Shown here piece by piece: positions 17,148 to 26,343 of a stretch of DNA of 64,000 nt. The stretch covers positions 1-64,000 of the forward strand of contig JAIEMK010000034.1 of the NCBI GenBank assembly GCA_019752295.1. The letters run 5' to 3'. A program made the translations under genes and the position numbers. Origin of the DNA: Chitinophagaceae bacterium (GTDB lineage Bacteria; Bacteroidota; Bacteroidia; Chitinophagales; Chitinophagaceae). The notes beneath the pieces are model-generated. The model worked only from the letters and a program-made list of their open reading frames with translations, did not search any database and was not told where the DNA came from. Numbering within the stretch: the first letter of the stretch is position 1; every line of letters starts with the position of its first letter.

Positions 17148-19853
17148 ATGAAGCAGCCAAATATCCATTTTAAATTTATTGCCCTCTGGCAGAACGCTTT
17201 TCAATATTCGCAATTGAAAAAGTTTTGGCTACTGTTATTCTTTAGTTTTTTAGTGCTCCATAGTTTTGCTAATCACTTAAAAGGAGGCTGGATTCAATAC
17301 GAATATTTGGGGGTTGGTGTTGCAGCAAATACATCGCAATATCGCATCACTGTAAAACAATATCTCGATTGCGGATCAACAGGTAATCAAAGAGATCAGA
17401 TCATTTATCTGGGAGCATTTGATGCAGTTTCCGGAGCAGAAATAAGATCGTATTCGGTTCCGCTTAGTGGTTCAGAAAACCCCAATAAAACCAGCTTTAA
17501 TGCATGTTTGAGCAATCCACCGATTGGTAAGGTTTGTTATTTTATTGATAGCTACGTGCAGATTGCTGAGCTACCAAATAATACAAATGGGTATACACTG
17601 GCAGTTCAACGTTGTTGCAGAATTGCTGGTATTGTAAATGTAGATGGCAATTCAAATTCTATTGGCGTTACTTATAGCAACAAAATTCCCGGAGTAATCA
17701 ATACTGTTGATTATCATGTTAACAGTAGCCCTGTATTTGCACAAAAAGATACTGCCATTGTTTGTCACAATTCATCTTTCACTTTCGACTTTAGTGCAAC
17801 CGACAAAGATGGCGATGATTTATTGTATGTGTTTTGTGATGGGTTGATTGGAGGAGGTTCCGGAAATCCTCAACCCAATCCTCCTTCAGCTCCGCCTTAT
17901 ACAACAGTTAGTTATAGCTCGGGATATAGCGGCACTCAACCACTTGGCCCCACCGTAGTGATTGATCGGAATACCGGTATCATTTCCGGAATTGCACCAA
18001 GTAGTATTGGCGATTATGTAATTGCAGTTTGTGCGCTGGAATACCGTGCAGGTGTATTGATTGGCAGCACTAAAAAAGAGATTCACATCACGGTAGCCGA
18101 CTGTTCTTTATCAGCAGCAAGTTTAAAGCCTACCTATATTTCCTGCAATGGTTATACACTCAATTTTCAGAACGAGTCAACCAGTTCCAATATAGCAGAA
18201 TACCTCTGGACATTTGGTGACACAAAAGTTCCTGCCTCAAATAGTTCTATTCTTCCAACACCAACACATAACTATAGCGATACTGGCGTATATCCTTTAA
18301 AATTGGTGGTAACCAGCAGCGGTGGATGTAAAGACTCTGCAAGTTCATTGGTAAAAATATTTCCAGGATTTACTCCCGACTTTACAGTTACCGGAAATTG
18401 TTTTTTAAACCCCTATAAATTCTTTGATAAGACCAGCACAAAATGGGGGGTAGTAGCTAATTGGAAATGGAATTTTGGAGATCTTACTACTTTGGCAGAC
18501 AGTGCAACGCATAAGGACAGTGCATGGAAATATGCAACAGCTCAAACCATTACTGCAAAACTAATTGTTGCAAACGATAAGGGTTGCGTAGATAGTGTTA
18601 CTAAAACAGTGAGCATTCTGGACAAACCAAGCCTGAGCCTTGCATTTAAAGATACCTTGATATGCAGTATCGATACCTTGCAACTGAAAGCAAATATTAA
18701 TTCGGGGCTCATCAATTGGGTACCCAATAACGCTGCAAACAAACTCCGCATCATCAATAACAATACGAGTACACCACTTGTTTATCCAAAAGACAGCACT
18801 AGTTATATTGTTACCATTAACGATAACGGTTGTATCAATACAGACACGGTGCAGGTAAATGTGTTGCAGTTTATTTCTGTAAAAGCGGGCCTTGATTCGA
18901 ATGTGTGTAAAACAGATAGTTTCAGACTGAATCCGGCGAGTCAGGCGCTAAGTTTTCAGTGGACCAGTTCCACAGGTGAAGTTGTTGCCAGTGTAAAGAA
19001 TCCCATGGTGCAGCCGTTGGTAGATACGAGATATTATGTTACAGCAAATCTTGGAAAATGCCAGGCCAAAGACTCTATATTTTATGCAGTATCTCCTTAT
19101 CCATTGGCACTACTTGGTGCAGATACCATTATTTGTTATGGCTCTCGTGTGATGCTACAAGGATTTGTACTGGGGGATACATTTAATTGGTCGCCAACTA
19201 ATTCACTAATCAATCCAAATAGTATTGCGCCAATTGCGGGGCCAACAAAAACAACTCAGTATATTTTAACCGCAAGTTATTCCAGTGGTTGTTTAAAAAC
19301 TGTTAGTGATACCATTCAGGTAACGATTGTTCCTCAGTTAAGTGTTTATGCAGGAAGGGATACATCAATAGTTGCCAGTCAGCCATTACAATTAAATGCT
19401 ACTGGGGCAACTACTTATTTGTGGAGTCCATCAATTGGACTGAGTGATCCAAAAATTGCAAACCCTGTTGCTGTGCTAACCAGCGAAACAGATAGTGTAA
19501 CTTATAAAGTAACCGGATATGATGCAGGTGGATGTAATGCATCGGATCTTGTTACCGTTCGTGTTTACAAGTCACAGCCTGAGATATTTGTACCAACTGC
19601 ATTTACGCCTGATGGAGATGGTAAGAATGATATTTTAAAACCCATTACGGTAGGTATTGTAAAACTCAATTATTTCAGCATTTATAATCGTTGGGGGAAT
19701 CAGATTTTTTATACAACTGAGTTAGGTAAAGGATGGGATGGCAAATGGAAAGGTACCGCTCAGTCATCGGGTACTTATGTATATTCAACTGAGGGAACAG
19801 ATTATCTTGGAAACAGGGTATATCGAAAAGGAACGATTGTTTTGATAAGATAA
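17148..19853 (+). CDS. T9SS type-B cargo with PKD domains, paralogue 2
   Basis: A 901-residue homologue of the preceding gene with the same order of parts: signal sequence ending near SFAN, an N-terminal domain beginning HLKGGWIQYEYLG, PKD-like domains (EYLWTFGD, NWKWNFGD), Ig-like repeats and the C-terminal type-B sorting domain (FVPTAFTPDGDGKND ... NRWGNQIFY ... GKGWDGKW). The signal region is preceded by a long polar stretch (about 30 residues), unusual for an exported protein; a later start is possible but no good ATG is seen. I use the ATG at 17148 rather than the TTG at 17139. A 125-base gap separates the paralogues, so they may have separate promoters. Confidence 0.88.
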   Translation: MKQPNIHFKFIALWQNAFQYSQLKKFWLLLFFSFLVLHSFANHLKGGWIQYEYLGVGVAANTSQYRITVKQYLDCGSTGNQRDQIIYLGAFDAVSGAEIRSYSVPLSGSENPNKTSFNACLSNPPIGKVCYFIDSYVQIAELPNNTNGYTLAVQRCCRIAGIVNVDGNSNSIGVTYSNKIPGVINTVDYHVNSSPVFAQKDTAIVCHNSSFTFDFSATDKDGDDLLYVFCDGLIGGGSGNPQPNPPSAPPYTTVSYSSGYSGTQPLGPTVVIDRNTGIISGIAPSSIGDYVIAVCALEYRAGVLIGSTKKEIHITVADCSLSAASLKPTYISCNGYTLNFQNESTSSNIAEYLWTFGDTKVPASNSSILPTPTHNYSDTGVYPLKLVVTSSGGCKDSASSLVKIFPGFTPDFTVTGNCFLNPYKFFDKTSTKWGVVANWKWNFGDLTTLADSATHKDSAWKYATAQTITAKLIVANDKGCVDSVTKTVSILDKPSLSLAFKDTLICSIDTLQLKANINSGLINWVPNNAANKLRIINNNTSTPLVYPKDSTSYIVTINDNGCINTDTVQVNVLQFISVKAGLDSNVCKTDSFRLNPASQALSFQWTSSTGEVVASVKNPMVQPLVDTRYYVTANLGKCQAKDSIFYAVSPYPLALLGADTIICYGSRVMLQGFVLGDTFNWSPTNSLINPNSIAPIAGPTKTTQYILTASYSSGCLKTVSDTIQVTIVPQLSVYAGRDTSIVASQPLQLNATGATTYLWSPSIGLSDPKIANPVAVLTSETDSVTYKVTGYDAGGCNASDLVTVRVYKSQPEIFVPTAFTPDGDGKNDILKPITVGIVKLNYFSIYNRWGNQIFYTTELGKGWDGKWKGTAQSSGTYVYSTEGTDYLGNRVYRKGTIVLIR

Positions 19854-19872
19854 TATCCCGTTTAGTTATTTG

Positions 19873-19880
19873 TATATTTG
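19873..19880 (+). promoter_or_regulatory. -7 box for the SDR gene
   Basis: TATATTTG matches TAnnTTTG and lies 20 bases before the ATG at 19901. Confidence 0.5.
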
Positions 19881-19900
19881 CTCCTTTCAAAAATTACAGC

Positions 19901-20656
19901 ATGCAAAAGATCATATTAATAACCGGAGCCACATCGGGTTTCGGAAAAGCCATTGCCGAAAAATTTGCTTCCGAAAAATGGAATTGCATTATTACCGGAA
20001 GAAGATCAGAGAAGTTGAATGAGTTGGCCAAAACCCTGAAAGAAAATTATGGCGTTGCAATATTGCCCCTAGTATTTGACGTACAAAATAGGGAAGCTGT
20101 TTTTGCGAACTTGTGTAACCTGCCTGCAGAATGGCAAGCAATTGATGTGGTTGTAAATAATGCAGGACTGGCTCTGGGAAGAGATAGTTTCGAGAATGCG
20201 AATCTTAGTGATTGGGAAACCATGATTGATACCAATGTTAAGGGTGTGATGTATACAACTAAAGCGGTGTTACCCTATTTAACCGAAAGAAAGAAAGGGC
20301 ATATCATCAATATCGGATCCACTGCAGGTAAAGAAGTGTACAAAGAAGGAAACGCTTATTGCGCCAGCAAACACGCCGTGGATGCGCTTAGTAAAGCCAT
20401 GCGAATCGATCTTTTACCTCATCAAATAAAAGTTACGGTAATACATCCGGGCGCAGCAGAAACCGAATTTTCGATGGTGCGATTTAAGGGCGATGAAGGA
20501 AAAGCAGCAATGGTATATGATGGATACCATGCGTTGCAAGCAAGCGATATTGCAGACATCGCTTATTATACCGCCAATCTTCCGGCACATGTTTGTATCA
20601 ATGATCTGGTAGTAACCTGTTTGGCTCAGGCTAATTCTTTTTATTTGCACAAATAG
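19901..20656 (+). CDS. SDR-family NAD(P)-dependent oxidoreductase (YdfG-like)
   Basis: Classical short-chain dehydrogenase of 251 residues. The cofactor motif is TGATSGFG (residues 7-14) and a basic TGRRSEK segment after strand 2 favours NADP. NNAG, the catalytic Ser in NIGSTAG and Tyr/Lys in YCASK are present. The pattern resembles the YdfG group acting on 3-hydroxy acids such as L-allo-threonine or serine, but the substrate is not fixed by sequence alone. Its stop codon directly abuts the stop codon of the convergent gene, with no base between them. Confidence 0.88.
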   Translation: MQKIILITGATSGFGKAIAEKFASEKWNCIITGRRSEKLNELAKTLKENYGVAILPLVFDVQNREAVFANLCNLPAEWQAIDVVVNNAGLALGRDSFENANLSDWETMIDTNVKGVMYTTKAVLPYLTERKKGHIINIGSTAGKEVYKEGNAYCASKHAVDALSKAMRIDLLPHQIKVTVIHPGAAETEFSMVRFKGDEGKAAMVYDGYHALQASDIADIAYYTANLPAHVCINDLVVTCLAQANSFYLHK

Positions 20657-21607
20657 TTAAAAAGGGATAGCCAAAGCCAAATTAAAATCCTTCCAGATTT
20701 CTTCAACTATTTCAGCAGCCGGTTTAATCTGGTGTATCATTGCACTTACTTGTCCTATTTCCAATTCCCCTTCTATCAGATCTCCTTCAAACATGCCCTT
20801 CTTAGCGCGGGCTCTTCCTAATAATTCCATCAGTGCTTCTGGCAATGCCCCATTTTTTTCTGCCTCCAGAACAGATTCAGCAAATGGATTTTTTAGTAAT
20901 CTTACCGGTACTAATTTTTTTAAGCTCAACTGGGTGTCTCCTTCTTTTGCCGCGATGATTGCATCTTTGAATGCCTGATGCGAGGATGCTTCTTCACTAC
21001 AAACAAAGCGGCTTCCAATCTGTACTGCATCTGCACCCAATATCATTGCTGCCAGCATTTGTCGGCCTGTAGCAATACCGCCTGCTGCGATGAGTGGAAT
21101 ATTGATTGCTTCTTTCACAGAAGGTATTAAAATCATTGAAGTGGTTTCTTCTCTCCCATTGTGTCCACCCGCTTCGAAGCCTTCTGCAACAACTGCATCG
21201 CAGCCGGCAGCTTCTGCCTTTTGTGCAAACAAACTGCTGCTTACAACATGCACCACTTTAATGCCTTGGTTTTTGAGTAAGCCTGTCCATGTTTTAGGGT
21301 TACCGGCACTTGTAAAAACGATCGGAACTTTTTCATCCATAATAATTTGAATATGTTCTTGAATATCGGGATATAATAATGGCAGGTTAACTGCAAATGG
21401 TTTTGAGCAAGCGGCTTTTGTTTTTTGAATATGTTCGCGCAAAACAGAAGGATACATACTGCCGGCACCGATAATGCCCAGTCCGCCTGCATTACTTACC
21501 GCAGAAGCCAAACGCCATCCGCTTGCCCAGATCATACCTGCTTGAATAATGGGATATTGTATTTGAAATAATTGGGTGATGCGATTATTGGATAAGATAG
21601 CTTGCAT
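20657..21607 (-). CDS. NPD-type FMN enzyme (nitronate monooxygenase / FabK-like)
   Basis: A flavin-dependent TIM-barrel enzyme of 316 residues. It has YPIIQAGM near the N-terminus, AGGLGIIG, the FMN-site segment VAEGFEAGGHNG with the family histidine, LIAAGGIATG and GADAVQIGSRF. Members detoxify alkyl nitronates (nitronate monooxygenase) or act as enoyl-ACP reductase (FabK); nothing here separates the two, though an isolated gene without fatty-acid neighbours favours the oxidase group. It ends exactly against the SDR gene. No clear promoter box is visible upstream. Confidence 0.85.
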   Translation of the reverse strand: MQAILSNNRITQLFQIQYPIIQAGMIWASGWRLASAVSNAGGLGIIGAGSMYPSVLREHIQKTKAACSKPFAVNLPLLYPDIQEHIQIIMDEKVPIVFTSAGNPKTWTGLLKNQGIKVVHVVSSSLFAQKAEAAGCDAVVAEGFEAGGHNGREETTSMILIPSVKEAINIPLIAAGGIATGRQMLAAMILGADAVQIGSRFVCSEEASSHQAFKDAIIAAKEGDTQLSLKKLVPVRLLKNPFAESVLEAEKNGALPEALMELLGRARAKKGMFEGDLIEGELEIGQVSAMIHQIKPAAEIVEEIWKDFNLALAIPF

Positions 21608-21862
21608 CTATTTTAGTTTGTATAAAATTAAGAAACTGTTATTGCCGTGCTATAAAAACATCCTCGCCAAAGAATAAATTTGCCTCCCGCCTGAATTTTT
21701 ATAAAAACAACCCTTGTATAAACATTTCTGAAACCACGGATTCTGGGAGGAGGCATTACCGCCATTTCTCTTTTTGATTTGATGCAGGAATTGGCGAAAA
21801 AATAAATATCCTCATACATATTTTTTTTCTACAATCTCAACGATATGAAACTGTCTTCTTGA
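21608..21862. other. Intergenic spacer with truncated copy of the structured repeat
   Basis: This 255-base spacer lies between two minus-strand genes. On the minus strand, 21662-21633 reads GAGGATGTTTTTATAGCACG, nearly identical to the opening of the roughly 300-bp structured repeat at 43838 and 55227. The rest of that repeat is absent. A 63-codon open frame (21628-21819, minus) overlaps this relic and is not supported as a gene. Confidence 0.45.
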
Positions 21863-23167
21863 TCAATGATTAATAATTGAAGCATATTTTTTAATCAGCT
21901 CTTTGGTACTGGTATCTGTATTATACACCGAATACCAGCCTTGGGTTTCATGGGGCGGATCGCCGATGAAATTATCGCCAAGTTTCCAAAATCCTTGTGG
22001 CAGCCTTGGCCTTCCCTCACCTGCCCAGGCCCAGAAGTTTACACCGGCTAAGGAATTGTTTTGCTTTTTAGTTTGATTAGCAACTGCTGCGAATAATGCA
22101 GCATAATATTTATCTCGAATGGTAACAGGAGTTCCTTCTGAGTGATTATTGCCATCACGCGAAATACCAAACTCTTCCAATACTACTGGTTTGTTTAGTT
22201 GTGCTGCCTGTTTCAAATGATTATCCAAATAGCCCAATGCATAATCAAGTGCCGGTTGATAAGTAGTAGTTGGTTTTGCCGGATCATAATATCCCCAATT
22301 TTGCACCCAGATATGAATGGTGGCATAATCAATATTTTTACTCAGGTGGTCTTTCAGCATATCTGTTCCGCTATAACTGCTGGAGGTATTGCCTTCACTT
22401 CCGGTAGTAACTAAATGATTTTTATCTAAAGATTTTATGAACCCGGCAGTACGATCCACCCAAGCTAAAAAAGCATTTTGATTATTCATGCCCCTTGGTT
22501 CATTTGCTAACTCCCAGGAAAATATGGTAGGATCTTCTTTGTATAATTTTCCGGTGATAGGGTTCTTTCTATTTACAATAAAACGTAAATGATCTTCGAA
22601 CATCTTCATCGCTTTTTCATTGCTGTAAAACTGTGCAGTAAAGTGCTGGTACTTATTCCAATCACCACCGGGATGTGGAGGAGGATAAGGAATACTATCG
22701 GCAGCCCCGGCCCATACTAAATATTGAGCCATACCTCCCGACCAATTCCAGAAATTATTCATGCACATCACCGCCACCATATTGCGCTTACTCATTTCTG
22801 CCAGTAAAAAATCGAGCCCTTCCAACACATCGGAGTTGTATTTACCAGGTGCTGTTTGCAAAGAAGGCAGCATGCGATAAGGTTCTGTATCCGGCCCCTC
22901 AGATCCTGCAACCACCCGAAGATTTTTTATACCAAGTGCAGACAGTGCATCAAGTTCCCGGATCAATCTTTTTCGATCGCCTCCAAGTCCATTCGAACCA
23001 AGATTCATTCCATACCAAAAATTGGTACCCATAAAAGTATAGGGCAGGTTATTTTTATAGAATTGTTTACCACGCACTACTATAAATGATGCAGTATTAT
23101 TGGTATCCCGAGTTGCACTCATACAGAAAAATATAAGCAACAAAAAAACAGGCAGAAATATTTTCAT
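21863..23167 (-). CDS. GH5 beta-mannanase-like glycoside hydrolase (GH5_7 type)
   Basis: Exported glycoside hydrolase of 434 residues that probably cleaves beta-1,4-mannan. The N-terminus is a signal sequence; LIFFCMS could also be read as a poor lipobox with Cys15. The TIM-barrel residues fit GH5: GTNFWYGMN, LRVVAGSEG, acid/base Glu223 in ELANEPRG, TTGSEG, an aromatic IHIWVQNWG segment and nucleophile Glu332 in VLEEFG, with WAWAGEG near the end. The spacing and the GSEG motif fit subfamily 7, which holds endo-mannanases. It lies 30 bases downstream of the nucleotidyltransferase gene but is not next to any SusCD pair. Confidence 0.87.
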   Translation of the reverse strand: MKIFLPVFLLLIFFCMSATRDTNNTASFIVVRGKQFYKNNLPYTFMGTNFWYGMNLGSNGLGGDRKRLIRELDALSALGIKNLRVVAGSEGPDTEPYRMLPSLQTAPGKYNSDVLEGLDFLLAEMSKRNMVAVMCMNNFWNWSGGMAQYLVWAGAADSIPYPPPHPGGDWNKYQHFTAQFYSNEKAMKMFEDHLRFIVNRKNPITGKLYKEDPTIFSWELANEPRGMNNQNAFLAWVDRTAGFIKSLDKNHLVTTGSEGNTSSSYSGTDMLKDHLSKNIDYATIHIWVQNWGYYDPAKPTTTYQPALDYALGYLDNHLKQAAQLNKPVVLEEFGISRDGNNHSEGTPVTIRDKYYAALFAAVANQTKKQNNSLAGVNFWAWAGEGRPRLPQGFWKLGDNFIGDPPHETQGWYSVYNTDTSTKELIKKYASIINH

Positions 23168-23197
23168 AGATTGCTTTTATAAAGTGGGGAGTATTGT

Positions 23198-24190
23198 TTA
23201 TCCAAAATCGATTTCTGTGTTATCACCAATATTTAAACTCCTGCTAAGCCCTTTTACAGATGCATCACTTCCAATTAATGAATTGTCTAAAACAACTTCA
23301 AACAAATTGGTATAAGAGCCAATAATACTATCGCGAACAATGGAATGTTTTATCGAAGTATTGGCACCAATCGCTACGTGCGGACCAATAATAGAATTAG
23401 AAATGTCGCAACCACTGGCAATACTCACAGGAGGAATAATAATGGTATTCAAATAGCCATGATCAAATCCGGTATTGCCTCCAAACTTTTTGAGCAGGGT
23501 TGCATTGCTCTCCAACAAAGTCTCTTTCTTTCCGCAATCAAACCAACTCTTCACTTTGAACGACTGAAATTTTGCTCCCTTCTTAATCATGCAGTCCAAG
23601 GCATCAGTTAAATTATACTCCGCATTTTTTGAATTGCTTTGCAAGAATAGTTGGTGCAGGCATTCGAAGAGATAATTTGTTTCTTTGATTTTATACAAAC
23701 CAACCAAAGCCATATTACTTTTTGGGATGGCGGGTTTTTCAACAAGCTGCTCAATAAATCCTTCTTCATTAATCGAAGCCACTCCAAAATTGCGGGGGTC
23801 TTCTACTTTTTTTATTCCCAGCATGCTATAGGGACTATTCAAAACTTCTTTTACATCGTACTCACAAATTGTATCGCCCAACACTACAAAAATTTCATCG
23901 TCACCTACAATTTTTTTTGTTAGTTCAATCGCATGTCCCGTTCCATGACGTTCATTCTGAAACACAAAATGAGTAGTCAACTGTGGATAGTTTTCATTCA
24001 CATAATCCTGAATTTTTTCGCCCAGATAACCTACAATAAAAATAAATTCGGTAATGCCGGCTTCGTTCAACTGATCAACAATAAAACTTAGAATGGTTTT
24101 ACCGGCAATTGGGATTAGGGCTTTGGGTTGTGTATAGGTATGTGGTCGTAATTTAGTTCCGGCTCCGGCCACAGGTATAATCGCTTTCAT
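23198..24190 (-). CDS. NDP-sugar nucleotidyltransferase with C-terminal hexapeptide repeats
   Basis: Cytosolic enzyme activating a sugar 1-phosphate with an NTP. The N-terminal Rossmann-like domain carries PVAGAGTKLRPHT ... PKALIPIAGK, the family signature with Lys in place of the common Arg, plus GTGHAI and a metal-binding LGDTICEYD. The last 90 residues (from about 245) show the I/V-G-x-x hexapeptide pattern of a left-handed beta helix. This plan fits glucose-1-phosphate thymidylyl- or related transferases, but the sugar and base cannot be stated. The ATG is preceded by two tandem copies of a roughly 75-bp interspersed repeat. Confidence 0.85.
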   Translation of the reverse strand: MKAIIPVAGAGTKLRPHTYTQPKALIPIAGKTILSFIVDQLNEAGITEFIFIVGYLGEKIQDYVNENYPQLTTHFVFQNERHGTGHAIELTKKIVGDDEIFVVLGDTICEYDVKEVLNSPYSMLGIKKVEDPRNFGVASINEEGFIEQLVEKPAIPKSNMALVGLYKIKETNYLFECLHQLFLQSNSKNAEYNLTDALDCMIKKGAKFQSFKVKSWFDCGKKETLLESNATLLKKFGGNTGFDHGYLNTIIIPPVSIASGCDISNSIIGPHVAIGANTSIKHSIVRDSIIGSYTNLFEVVLDNSLIGSDASVKGLSRSLNIGDNTEIDFG

Positions 24191-24198
24191 TTTTTATC

Positions 24199-24358
24199 AA
24201 TTGATTTTTGCTATATGTAATTCGCAAATTAGCATTTCGGTCGTCAACAACTTTTGTTATGCTCATTTCATGTGTTTATTATTTGATTTTGGTTACATGT
24301 AATTCGCTAACAAACATTTCGGTTGGTATCAAATTTTCGTTATGCTTATTTCATGGTG
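24199..24358 (-). repeat. Two tandem copies of a ~75-bp interspersed element
   Basis: Two imperfect copies (about 24199-24275 and 24281-24358, period about 82 bases). On the minus strand each runs GAGCATAACAAA-like, then a variable part, CCGAAATG, a TAGCGAATTACATGTA-like core and AAAATCAA. The proximal copy stops nine bases before the ATG of the nucleotidyltransferase gene. In that copy TTTGC and GCAAA flank a 12-base loop GAATTACATATA as a perfect stem. Related copies lie at 33111-33176 and 61535-61607. Confidence 0.7.
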
Positions 24359-24553
24359 TAAGTTTATGATGAATTATCAACAATTCGTATTTCAGATTGA
24401 AGAAAATGGTTATTCTTCGCAGATCCATCAAGGGTGCGAAAGTATAAAAAACTGGCTATGGGGCAATTTTTGTGGATATTCTGCCCAAAACTCTGCCAAC
24501 AAATTGCCCATAACTCTTCGGTAAGATTTATTTTTGCGGCAAAATAAACTATC
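24359..24553 (+). promoter_or_regulatory. glyA upstream region with -7 box and inverted repeat
   Basis: TATTTTTG at 24529-24536 matches TAnnTTTG and lies 17 bases before the glyA ATG; TTG at 24504-24506 is 22 bases further upstream and could be the -33 element. An inverted repeat GGGCAATTT (24461-24469) and AAATTGCCC (24501-24509) overlaps that -33 position and could be an operator or a hairpin. A 60-codon open frame at 24342-24524 overlaps all of this and is not supported. Confidence 0.5.
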
Positions 24554-25834
24554 ATGCAAAGAGATGAGCAGGTTTTTGACATTATAAAGAAGGAATTAGA
24601 AAGGCAACGCCGTGGTATTGAACTGATTGCGTCGGAGAACTTTACAAGTCTACAGGTAATGCAGGCTTCAGGATGCGTTATGACCAATAAGTATGCAGAA
24701 GGTTACCCCGGCCGCAGATATTATGGTGGCTGCGAGATCGTAGACCAGACAGAGCAACTGGCAATCGACCGACTGAAGGCAATCTTTAATATCGAATACG
24801 CCAACGTGCAACCCCATAGCGGTGCACAGGCCAATGCAGCCCTGATGCTAGCCATCATACAGCCGGGAGACGCTATATTAGGACTTGATTTGAGCATGGG
24901 AGGCCACTTAACCCATGGCTCTGCTGTTAACTTCAGCGGAAAATTATATAAGCCCCATTTTTATGGAGTTAAAAAAGAAGACGGACTGGTAGATTACGAA
25001 ATGCTGGAAGCACAGGCCAGAGCCGTAAAACCTAGACTAATTATTTGTGGTGCTAGCGCTTATAGCCGCGACTGGGACTTTGCTCGAATTAGAAAAGTCG
25101 CAGACGAGGTAGGGGCTTTTGTAATGGCCGATATTGCACACCCTGCAGGATTGATCGCAAAGGGCTTGTTGAGTTCGCCATTCGATCATTGTCATTTTGT
25201 TACTTCCACTACACACAAAACTTTACGCGGACCAAGAGGCGGTGTGATTATGATGAAAAAAGATGTGGAAAATCCTTTCGGCTTAAAAGACGTAAAAGGC
25301 AATCTGCGCATGATGAGTAATCTGATTGATATGGCTGTTTTTCCGGGTACACAAGGAGGCCCACTAGAACATATCATTGCTGCTAAAGCGGTTGCTTTTG
25401 GTGAAATTCTTACTGATGAGTTTTTACATTACCAGCTTCAGGTTCAGAAAAATGCTCAGGCAATGGCTCAAGCATTTACATCAAAAGGATATGAGATTAT
25501 CAGTGGGGGAACAGACAACCACCTGATGCTGATCGACCTTAGGAATAAAAATATTAGTGGTAAAAAAGCAGAAATCGTTTTGGGTCATGCCGATATCACT
25601 GCCAATAAAAACATGGTTCCATACGACGATAAAAGTGCATTTGTAACTTCAGGAATTCGCTTTGGTGTAGCTGCTGTAACCACCCGCGGCATGATTGAAA
25701 AAGACATGCAATTTGTTGTAGATTCGATCGACAAAGCATTGATGAATGCCGATGATGAAACAATTCTGTTAGGTTTGAAAAAAGAAGTGAATGCATTCAT
25801 GGAGCAGTTTGTTTTATATCCCGAGCTAGGGTAG
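24554..25834 (+). CDS. glyA: GlyA: serine hydroxymethyltransferase
   Basis: Cytosolic PLP enzyme converting serine and THF into glycine and 5,10-methylene-THF, the substrate of FolD at 5570. Visible motifs are ELIASENF, the [14 protein letters not shown] segment, [17 protein letters not shown] and the PLP-binding lysine, Lys222, in [14 protein letters not shown]. The length of 426 residues is normal. Its upstream spacer of 363 bases is rich in repeats and has a good -7 box. The small DUF4293 gene follows 47 bases later and may be co-transcribed. Confidence 0.97.
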   Translation: MQRDEQVFDIIKKELERQRRGIELIASENFTSLQVMQASGCVMTNKYAEGYPGRRYYGGCEIVDQTEQLAIDRLKAIFNIEYANVQPHSGAQANAALMLAIIQPGDAILGLDLSMGGHLTHGSAVNFSGKLYKPHFYGVKKEDGLVDYEMLEAQARAVKPRLIICGASAYSRDWDFARIRKVADEVGAFVMADIAHPAGLIAKGLLSSPFDHCHFVTSTTHKTLRGPRGGVIMMKKDVENPFGLKDVKGNLRMMSNLIDMAVFPGTQGGPLEHIIAAKAVAFGEILTDEFLHYQLQVQKNAQAMAQAFTSKGYEIISGGTDNHLMLIDLRNKNISGKKAEIVLGHADITANKNMVPYDDKSAFVTSGIRFGVAAVTTRGMIEKDMQFVVDSIDKALMNADDETILLGLKKEVNAFMEQFVLYPELG

Positions 25835-25881
25835 TTTCTGATTTAAAAGTTGTAGAATTTAAAACCGCTTAAACTAATTAC

Positions 25882-26289
25882 ATGATACAACGCATACAAA
25901 CAGTTTGGCTAATCTTAGCATCTGCATTTGGTTTTATTTCACTAAAGACTTCCTTTTTTATCGGGAGCATTAGCACCGAACCAGCGAGTCATTTAAATGC
26001 GATGAGCAATATGCTATTAATGATTATAACCATCGTAGCAGCCACAGTAGCATTCGTATCGGTATTTCTTTTTAAAAACAGACCCATTCAATTTAAGTTA
26101 GTGCTGAGTGCATTGGCATTGAATCTGCTTATACTGATCCTGTATTTCGCTGAAATGAAAAAGTACACTATCGGCGGATTGGCCTTATGGTCTGTATTTG
26201 TTTTTGCCGTACCCGTTTTATTAATTATGGCAGCGGTAGGAATTTATAAAGATGATAAACTGGTAAAAAGTGTGGATCGATTACGATAG
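25882..26289 (+). CDS. DUF4293-family four-helix membrane protein
   Basis: A 135-residue inner-membrane protein with four predicted transmembrane helices (about 6-26, 43-66, 73-93, 101-123) and a short charged tail. The opening MIQRIQTVWLILA is typical of the Bacteroidota-restricted DUF4293 family, whose function is unknown. It follows glyA in the same direction with a 47-base gap and is followed by an intrinsic terminator, so it is probably the end of the glyA transcript. Confidence 0.82.
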   Translation: MIQRIQTVWLILASAFGFISLKTSFFIGSISTEPASHLNAMSNMLLMIITIVAATVAFVSVFLFKNRPIQFKLVLSALALNLLILILYFAEMKKYTIGGLALWSVFVFAVPVLLIMAAVGIYKDDKLVKSVDRLR

Positions 26290-26307
26290 TTGTTTGTATG
26301 AATCATT

Positions 26308-26343
26308 TTTAAACCCGTCAACTAATCCTTGCCGGGTTTTTTA
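26308..26343 (+). terminator. Intrinsic terminator after the DUF4293 gene
   Basis: AAACCCG (26311-26317) pairs with CGGGTTT (26333-26339), and the T-run continues to 26342. The hairpin overlaps the last codons of the convergent minus-strand gene ending at 26322. Confidence 0.7.

Noticed and set aside
21628..21819. 63-codon open frame (minus) between the NPD-type and GH5 genes
   Set aside because: It overlaps a truncated copy of the structured repeat, has no recognisable domain, and its start region lacks a promoter box.
23198..24190. Naming the nucleotidyltransferase as RmlA or GlmU
   Set aside because: The signature and C-terminal hexapeptide repeats fit several sugar-1-phosphate nucleotidyltransferases and no other sugar-pathway gene is adjacent.
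24342..24524. 60-codon open frame upstream of glyA
   Set aside because: It overlaps the second copy of the interspersed element and the likely glyA -33 position; composition and content are not gene-like.
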